NCBI GenBank assembly: GCA_029948255.1
Contig: JALIZF010001504.1
Location: forward strand, 1 to 64,000
Direction: 5' to 3'
DNA: 64,000 bases
DNA from: Telmatactis stephensoni
Taxonomy: Eukaryota; Cnidaria; Anthozoa; Actiniaria; Isophelliidae
Shown: one piece after another, positions 63,453 through 64,000 of the stretch
How the letters are laid out: every line of letters starts with the position of its first letter
How positions within the stretch are numbered: the first letter of the stretch is position 1
Notes under the pieces: generated by a model
The model's input: the letters and a program-made list of their open reading frames with translations, nothing else
Told to the model about the DNA's origin: nothing
Databases searched by the model: none
Position numbers and translations under genes: made by a program

Positions 63453-64000
63453 ATGTTGTTTAGCCTAACGGATATAAATATGTGCACGATGTAAAATTGC
63501 AAAAAGTCCATGCGGTTCAAATGGTCATGGAAAAGACTGCGGCAATTTTAGATTTTTTTCTATAAAGATACTATTTAGTTGAAGGTTAGAGTAAGGAATT
63601 CAAGAGCCTTTGCATCAAGCAGGCTTGTAACAAATGTCAATTCATGTGATTGGGTTACATTGTAAAAGTCATCAGAAAGTTATAGAAAAATTATTGAATT
63701 TTCTTTCCCATTTTCTGTGCGACCGGATGCTAATTTGTCGTAATGGATAGAGCAGTGCTGACATACAATGATAATTCCAGTAACTTCGGAATAAGAGCGA
63801 AATATGCGAAACAATTTCCAAAACATCTCAACTTGATTCTAATGCTAAAGGCATGGGAGTGGAATCGAAATGAGATTTTCGCGCGCAAAGATCCAGCTTT
63901 ACCCTCAGCTATAGGGCACACATTCACCGCAATTTATCAAACGTTCATTTCCTTTCCAATTGTATTTTTCAAAGGCCCCATTTTTCTTCCATTACTTAAT
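63453..64000. other. 3' flank of the CLIC-like gene, nothing recognised
   Basis: No clear poly(A) signal, exon or repeat found. Confidence 0.4.

Overview
The window is nuclear DNA from an animal, most likely a non-bilaterian metazoan. The genes are intron-rich with GT-AG introns and have clear orthologues in animals (SASH1, S2P, RSPH3, Ashwin, CLIC), and the spaces between exons are packed with short palindromic transposons. Several SINE-like sequences resemble tails I associate with anthozoan (coral or anemone) genomes. That is recollection, so 'anthozoan cnidarian' is only the best guess (about 0.6). There are no bacterial, phage or CRISPR features.

Layout. (1) Minus strand, 22696 to 2570: a 14-exon gene (1043 codons in my model) that joins a SAMD5-type N-terminal SAM region to a SASH1/SLY-type body and C-terminal SAM. 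(2) Minus strand, 34556 to 26389: a 7-exon gene encoding a Ser/Thr-rich region, MORN repeats, a coiled coil and a C-terminal C3HC4 RING, probably a ubiquitin ligase. One junction is out of frame by one base. (3) Plus strand, 36572-47152: MBTPS2 (site-2 protease), 10 exons, 483 aa. (4) Minus strand, 52382 to 49556: RSPH3, an axonemal radial-spoke protein, 7 exons, 404 aa. (5) Plus strand, 52894-54936: Ashwin, 3 exons, 213 aa, head-to-head with RSPH3 across 511 bp that contain a perfect RFX X-box. (6) Plus strand, 56488-57099: an intronless 203-aa orphan. (7) Plus strand, 59132-63452: a CLIC/GST-like protein, 3 exons, 227 aa, lacking the usual CPFS motif.

The genes do not form a pathway. They are separate housekeeping, signalling and ciliary functions. 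Exon models were built by hand from splice sites, reading phase and remembered family sequences. In six of the seven genes all exon phases close without a leftover base.

The rest is mobile DNA: at least a dozen MITE or foldback families, several repeated within the window and some nested; a 2.3 kb composite foldback element inside MBTPS2; two solo LTRs, each with a 4-bp target duplication; a Penelope-type GIY-YIG endonuclease remnant inside Ashwin; SINE-like pieces; minisatellites; and a 320-bp polypurine microsatellite in the CLIC-like gene.
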